DNA from: Pseudomonas karstica
GTDB taxonomy: Bacteria; Pseudomonadota; Gammaproteobacteria; Pseudomonadales; Pseudomonadaceae
Reading direction: 5' to 3'
DNA length: 35,836 nt
Assembly (NCBI RefSeq): GCF_009707515.1
Contig: NZ_WLYI01000047.1
Span: forward strand, 1-35,836
Below are positions 33,210 to 35,836 of this stretch, piece by piece. Numbering within the stretch: the first letter of the stretch is position 1; every line of letters starts with the position of its first letter. A program made the translations under genes and the position numbers. The notes beneath the pieces are model-generated. The model was not told the DNA's origin. It saw nothing but the letters and a program-made list of their open reading frames with translations, and made no database searches.

Positions 33210-33908
33210 TTATTTGCGGACGGTGCGCTGTTCGATGCGCTTTTCGAAGGTGCCGCAAATGATCCGGTCGACGTAGATGCCAGGGGTGTGGATCTGCGCC
33301 GGGTCCAGCTCGCCCGGTTCAACGATTTCTTCGACTTCAACCACGGTGATCTTGCCGGCGGTGGCGGCCAGCGGGTTGAAATTCTGCGCCGTGTGGCGGT
33401 AGATCACGTTACCGAAGTGGTCGGCTTTCCAGCCTTTGACGATGGCGAAGTCGCCGGTGATGGACTCTTCCATCAGGTATGGACGTCCGTTGAATTCGCG
33501 AGTTTCCTTGCCTTCTGCAACGGGGGTGCCGACACCGGTGGCGGTGAAGAAAGCCGGAATGCCGGCGCCTCCAGCGCGCATTTTTTCCGCCAGTGTGCCC
33601 TGGGGGGTCAACACCACTTCGATTTCGCCACTGAGTAATTGTTTCTCGAACAGGGCGTTTTCACCGACGTAGGAGGCGATGACTTTGCTGATCTGTTTTT
33701 CTTCCAGCAACACGCCCAGGCCGAACCCGTCGACGCCGCAGTTGTTGGACACCACGGTCAAGTCGCGGGTGCCTTTGCGCTTGATCTCTTGGATGAGATT
33801 TTCCGGGATCCCGCACAGGCCAAAGCCACCACTGAGGACTGTCATGCCGTCTTCCAGGCCTGCCAGTGCTTCCTCGTAGGACGCCACGCGTTTATCGAAA
33901 CCTGCCAT
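33210..33908 (-). CDS. dhcA: 3-oxoacid/dehydrocarnitine CoA-transferase, subunit A
   Basis: This 232-residue alpha subunit of a class I CoA-transferase contains VLSGGFGLCGIPENLI (the CoA-binding glycine motif), VSNNCGVDGFGLGVLL, GGAGIPAFFTATGVGTPVAE and FAIVKGWKADHFGNVIYRHT. These are close to ScoA/AtoD proteins. It is the first gene of the operon, with AGAGGTGCTT before the ATG at 33908; the 13 extra residues of the frame from 33947 lack a site. The stop lies 32 bases before dhcB. Probably controlled by the divergent LysR protein. Confidence 0.86.
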   Translation of the reverse strand: MAGFDKRVASYEEALAGLEDGMTVLSGGFGLCGIPENLIQEIKRKGTRDLTVVSNNCGVDGFGLGVLLEEKQISKVIASYVGENALFEKQLLSGEIEVVLTPQGTLAEKMRAGGAGIPAFFTATGVGTPVAEGKETREFNGRPYLMEESITGDFAIVKGWKADHFGNVIYRHTAQNFNPLAATAGKITVVEVEEIVEPGELDPAQIHTPGIYVDRIICGTFEKRIEQRTVRK

Positions 33909-33965
33909 AAGCACCTCTTTTATTGTTTGTGGGCCAGCCATATGCATTGAGTGTTGCGCTGATGG

Positions 33966-34011
33966 ATTGATTTGTTAAGTTGTTTTTTAAGGTTGATTGA
34001 TTTAAAAATCA
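33966..34011. promoter_or_regulatory. repeated ATTGATTT elements and palindrome in the LysR/CoA-transferase spacer
   Basis: ATTGATTT occurs at 33966-33973 and again at 33996-34003, exactly 30 bases apart (three helical turns). The second copy runs into the perfect palindrome TGATTT-AA-AAATCA (33998-34011). The 178-base spacer is AT-rich compared with its surroundings. Paired sites at this spacing are usual for LysR regulators, so these are candidate operator half-sites. Confidence 0.5.
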
Positions 34012-34022
34012 GCATAATAAGC

Positions 34023-34036
34023 TTCAAGCCGCAAGC
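34023..34036. repeat. short copy of the TTCAAGC repeat
   Basis: TTCAAGC followed by CGCAAGC, then TTCC. This is the same 7-base unit as the array at 7859-7893, more than 26 kb away, again in an intergenic region. It lies about 50 bases before the LysR gene. Confidence 0.6.
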
Positions 34037-34086
34037 TTCCAGAAGTATAGGGCGGCAATATCATTTGCTTGCAGCCAGGAGCCCCT

Positions 34087-34992
34087 ATGACCGTTAAACA
34101 GATGCGAGCCTTTCTTGCTGTGGCCCAAAGCCTGAGTTTTGCTGCGGCCTGTGAGCGCCTGCACCTTTCCCAATCGGCGTTGAGCTTGACCATCAAAGGC
34201 CTGGAAGAGGGGCTGGGTGGGCGCTTGTTCAGCCGCAACACCCGCAACGTCGCGTTGACGCCAGAAGGGGAGTCGCTGCTGCCCTTGGCCCGACGCTTGA
34301 TTGCTGACTGGGATAACGCCGAGGATGAATTGCGCCAACGTTTTACCTTGCAGCGTGGGCGGGTGACGGTAGCGGCCATGCCGTCGTTCGCCGGCAACCT
34401 GTTGCCGCCGATGCTGAAGATTTTTCGGGCGCGCTATCCGCAAGTCAATGTCACGGTCAACGACGTGATCAATGAGCAGGTGCTGGAAATGGTCCGGGAC
34501 CGCCAGGTGGAGTTGGGTGTGGCGTTCGAACCGTCACAAGGCTCATCGTTGGCATTTACCCCGCTGTATGTGGATCGTTTCGTGGCGGTGGTACCGGGTG
34601 ATTCGTCGTTGGCCCAGAGACACGCTATCGACTGGAAAACCTTGTTGGAGCAGCCCTTCATTACCTTGCAGCGGCCTTCCACCGTGCGGGTGATGTTGGA
34701 AGATCATTTGGGTTCGCTGGGCATGAAGTTGCCGGTGGCTCTGGAAAGTCATCAATTGGCGACGGTGGGGAAAATGGTCGCCAGCGGTCTAGGTGTCAGC
34801 GCGGTGCCGGCGCTCTGTGCTCGACAGATGGAGGAAGCAGGGGCCCATTGCATTACCCTGGGGGACCCGGTGATCGAACGGCCTATTGGTGTCTTGACCA
34901 AACCCGGACATGAACTTTCCGCAGCGGCTCAGGCATTGTTTGATATTTTTCGGGATGAGGCGGGGAAGGGGCGGTTTCCAGCGTTGATATAA
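34087..34992 (+). CDS. dhcR: LysR-family regulator of the CoA-transferase operon
   Basis: This 301-residue protein has an N-terminal winged helix-turn-helix (MTVKQMRAFLAVAQSLSFAA, then LHLSQSALSLTIKGLEEGLG) and a periplasmic-binding-like effector domain (RGRVTVAAMPSFAGNLLPPM, LESHQLATVGKMVASGLGVS). ATG 34087 follows AGGAG at seven bases; an in-frame TTG at 34069 is less likely. It is divergent from dhcA with repeated sequence elements between. In P. aeruginosa the equivalent gene is dhcR, which activates dhcAB; the symbol rests on this arrangement. Confidence 0.8.
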   Translation: MTVKQMRAFLAVAQSLSFAAACERLHLSQSALSLTIKGLEEGLGGRLFSRNTRNVALTPEGESLLPLARRLIADWDNAEDELRQRFTLQRGRVTVAAMPSFAGNLLPPMLKIFRARYPQVNVTVNDVINEQVLEMVRDRQVELGVAFEPSQGSSLAFTPLYVDRFVAVVPGDSSLAQRHAIDWKTLLEQPFITLQRPSTVRVMLEDHLGSLGMKLPVALESHQLATVGKMVASGLGVSAVPALCARQMEEAGAHCITLGDPVIERPIGVLTKPGHELSAAAQALFDIFRDEAGKGRFPALI

Positions 34993-35018
34993 GTATCAGC
35001 TTGTCGGGCACATTAAAA

Positions 35019-35044
35019 AGCCTGCTCGATTAAACGAGCAGGCT
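35019..35044. terminator. bidirectional hairpin terminator
   Basis: A perfect 10-base stem, AGCCTGCTCG (35019-35028) and CGAGCAGGCT (35035-35044), encloses ATTAAA. An A-run on the left gives CTTTTTAA for minus-strand transcripts, serving the hypothetical gene at 35067-35396. It also lies 27 bases behind the LysR gene. Confidence 0.88.
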
Positions 35045-35066
35045 CAAATTGAATAATGATTTTTTA

Positions 35067-35396
35067 TCAGCAGTATTTATCGATCACTTTAACTTGCGAA
35101 TGGCCCTTGAGGTTCTGCCATTCGGTATTAAGTGTGTGGAAGACCTGCTCGATAAAGTTGCGATCGGCAGCCGCTTTCTTGCCGACATAACCCTGGCCGC
35201 GGCGGTATATCTTCAGGCGCGCCGCCAGTTCGCGGTTATTTTTGTCGAACTCTTCTTCCACGGTATGGGGCGCCAGGCAGTCCATATGGACCTGGCCCGA
35301 TTTACCAATCCACAGGATATGGTCGTCGAGCGTGTCTTTCTGCGCTGCGAACATCTCAGCCAATTCATCGATAGTGGGTTGGTTGTTCAGATTCAT
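35067..35396 (-). CDS. small hypothetical protein
   Basis: This 109-residue acidic/basic soluble protein is not one I recognise. It begins MNLNNQPTIDELAEMFAAQK and has a likely helical first part. WIGKSGQVHMDCLAPHTVEE follows, then a Lys/Arg-rich middle (LAARLKIYRRGQGYVGKKAA) and a C-terminus NLKGHSQVKVIDKYC ending in Cys. There is no signal peptide or membrane segment. The start is well supported: AGGGG precedes ATG 35396, and the hairpin terminator lies 22 bases behind the stop. The start overlaps the end of an upstream stop-free frame by 32 bases. The putative promoter is more than 300 bases upstream, so the transcript would have a long leader. Confidence 0.78.
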   Translation of the reverse strand: MNLNNQPTIDELAEMFAAQKDTLDDHILWIGKSGQVHMDCLAPHTVEEEFDKNNRELAARLKIYRRGQGYVGKKAAADRNFIEQVFHTLNTEWQNLKGHSQVKVIDKYC

Positions 35397-35658
35397 GTGT
35401 AAGCCCCTTGACCAGTTGGCGATCTTCAATTGATTCGTTAGTTGTCTCCGGTTCCGAAAACCGGGCGTCAGTAATGATCTGCCGAATACGGGCAGGGTCT
35501 TGAACCTGATGCAGGTAGTCTTGCTGATGAACTGCTACGCCAATGGTTTCATAACGAAGACAAGCAGCGTTTGAGCTCCTTGTACCGATCCTTTCGGGCC
35601 GGTCAGCTTCATCAATCTGCCTTGTGGGCAGTGCACATCCGGAAAAACAGCTCGGCGG
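35365..35658 (-). other. 97-codon stop-free frame without a canonical start, in the leader of the small hypothetical gene
   Basis: Reading leftwards from 35658, 97 sense codons run to a TGA at 35367-35365. The last ~60 residues look protein-like (RYETIGVAVHQQDYLHQVQD, RIRQIITDARFSEPETTNES, IEDRQLVKGLTHESEQPTHY). No ATG, GTG or TTG lies in the frame; the only candidate is CTG. The codon before it is a TGA (35661-35659), and upstream of that the same frame runs 20 codons back to an ATG at 35721 (MIQTSPGSGALVTRVLNKLV). It may be a decayed gene, a gene with an unusual start, or chance. The overlap with the next start would allow translational coupling. Confidence 0.35.
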
Positions 35659-35669
35659 TCAGACGAGCT
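35643..35669 (-). terminator. attenuator-like hairpin in the leader
   Basis: On the minus strand AGCTCG (35669-35664) pairs with CGAGCT (35654-35649) around a nine-base loop and is followed by GTTTTT. It lies about 40-65 bases after the predicted transcription start, so it could end most transcripts early. The stem is only six bases, which keeps confidence low. Confidence 0.4.
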
Positions 35670-35716
35670 TGTTCAAAACACGTGTTACCAACGCTCCCGA
35701 TCCGGGAGACGTCTGA

Positions 35717-35745
35717 ATCATGCAAGGACAAAAAGGTTACGTCAA
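35717..35745 (-). promoter_or_regulatory. sigma-70-like promoter reading towards the small hypothetical gene
   Basis: -35 TTGACG (35745-35740) and -10 CATGAT (35722-35717) are separated by exactly 17 bases; matches are five of six and four of six. Transcription would start near 35710, leaving a leader of about 310 bases before ATG 35396. The 35397-35836 stretch otherwise holds no recognised gene, apart from the stop-free frame and hairpin listed separately. Confidence 0.5.
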
Positions 35746-35748
35746 CGA

Positions 35749-35780
35749 TTATGTAGTGATTATTTTTTCTCACTACATAA
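35749..35780. promoter_or_regulatory. perfect 11-base inverted repeat next to a promoter
   Basis: TTATGTAGTGA (35749-35759), a ten-base T-rich spacer, TCACTACATAA (35770-35780). The site ends three bases from the -35 element of the minus-strand promoter, where an activator or repressor dimer would act. The arms are AT-rich, unlike the flanking DNA. I do not recognise the motif. Confidence 0.6.
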
Positions 35781-35836
35781 ATGCCCGTGGGGACGGGAGC
35801 CTGCGGGAAATGGTGACTTGCGCGTCATTTTTCGGC

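Noticed and set aside
35571..35756. Plus-strand frame of 61 codons at the right end
   Set aside because: It lies opposite the promoter and leader of the minus-strand gene, has no ribosome site, and its sequence shows no recognisable pattern.

Overview
The window is chromosomal DNA from a Pseudomonas, most likely of the P. fluorescens group. This is an inference from the GC-rich coding style, the gene families present, the intergenic repeats at 11082-11126 and 23995-24025, and the arrangement of the Mrp, selD-mnmH and CoA-transferase/thiolase clusters. I see no insertion sequence, integrase, CRISPR array, tRNA or rRNA. The accessory-looking material is at the two ends: a partial Rhs/type VI effector-like gene at the left edge and a small uncharacterised locus with an unusual leader at the right edge.

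Left part (1-11011). After the truncated Rhs gene comes a six-gene minus-strand Mrp/Pha cation/proton antiporter operon (7762 to 1690, phaAB-C-D-E-F-G). Its A and B subunits are fused and every junction overlaps by 1-4 bases. Next is a DMT-type exporter divergent from an XRE-cupin regulator, with two near-identical 16-base elements between them, and then a YdhS-like FAD/NAD(P)-binding protein.

Middle (11121-21753). A minus-strand operon encodes a complete tripartite ABC efflux system in the order ATPase, FtsX/MacB-type permease, TolC-like outer membrane protein, HlyD-like adaptor. It is divergent from a PsrA-like TetR regulator, and the spacer carries two copies of an AT-rich motif in opposite orientation. 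Then come sstT (Na+/serine-threonine symporter), an MFS exporter, nhaR (Na+-responsive LysR regulator), and a small lipoprotein gene followed by a TerC-family membrane protein.

Right part (21848-35836). selD and mnmH/selU form a two-gene selenium operon for 2-selenouridine in tRNA. They are followed by an ArsP_1-family permease, a membrane-anchored histidine phosphatase, a glutathione S-transferase, a PhzF-family isomerase and a zinc-type hemB. After these lie a LysE exporter, a DUF1615 lipoprotein and a PaaI-type thioesterase. A LysR regulator divergent from CoA-transferase A and B subunits and an acetyl-CoA acetyltransferase matches the P. aeruginosa dhcR-dhcAB-atoB (carnitine catabolism) layout. 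The window ends with a small hypothetical gene behind a long leader that has a promoter, a perfect inverted repeat, an attenuator-like hairpin and an upstream stop-free frame.

Shared themes are sodium/cation homeostasis (Mrp, sstT, NhaR, TerC) and small-molecule export (DMT, ABC tripartite, MFS, LysE, ArsP_1). Most regulators are divergent from their probable targets. The clearest candidates for new biology are the right-edge leader locus, the paired operator-like motifs of the XRE and TetR systems, and NhaR placed next to a lipoprotein-terC unit instead of nhaA. I found no strong evidence for a wholly new multi-gene system.
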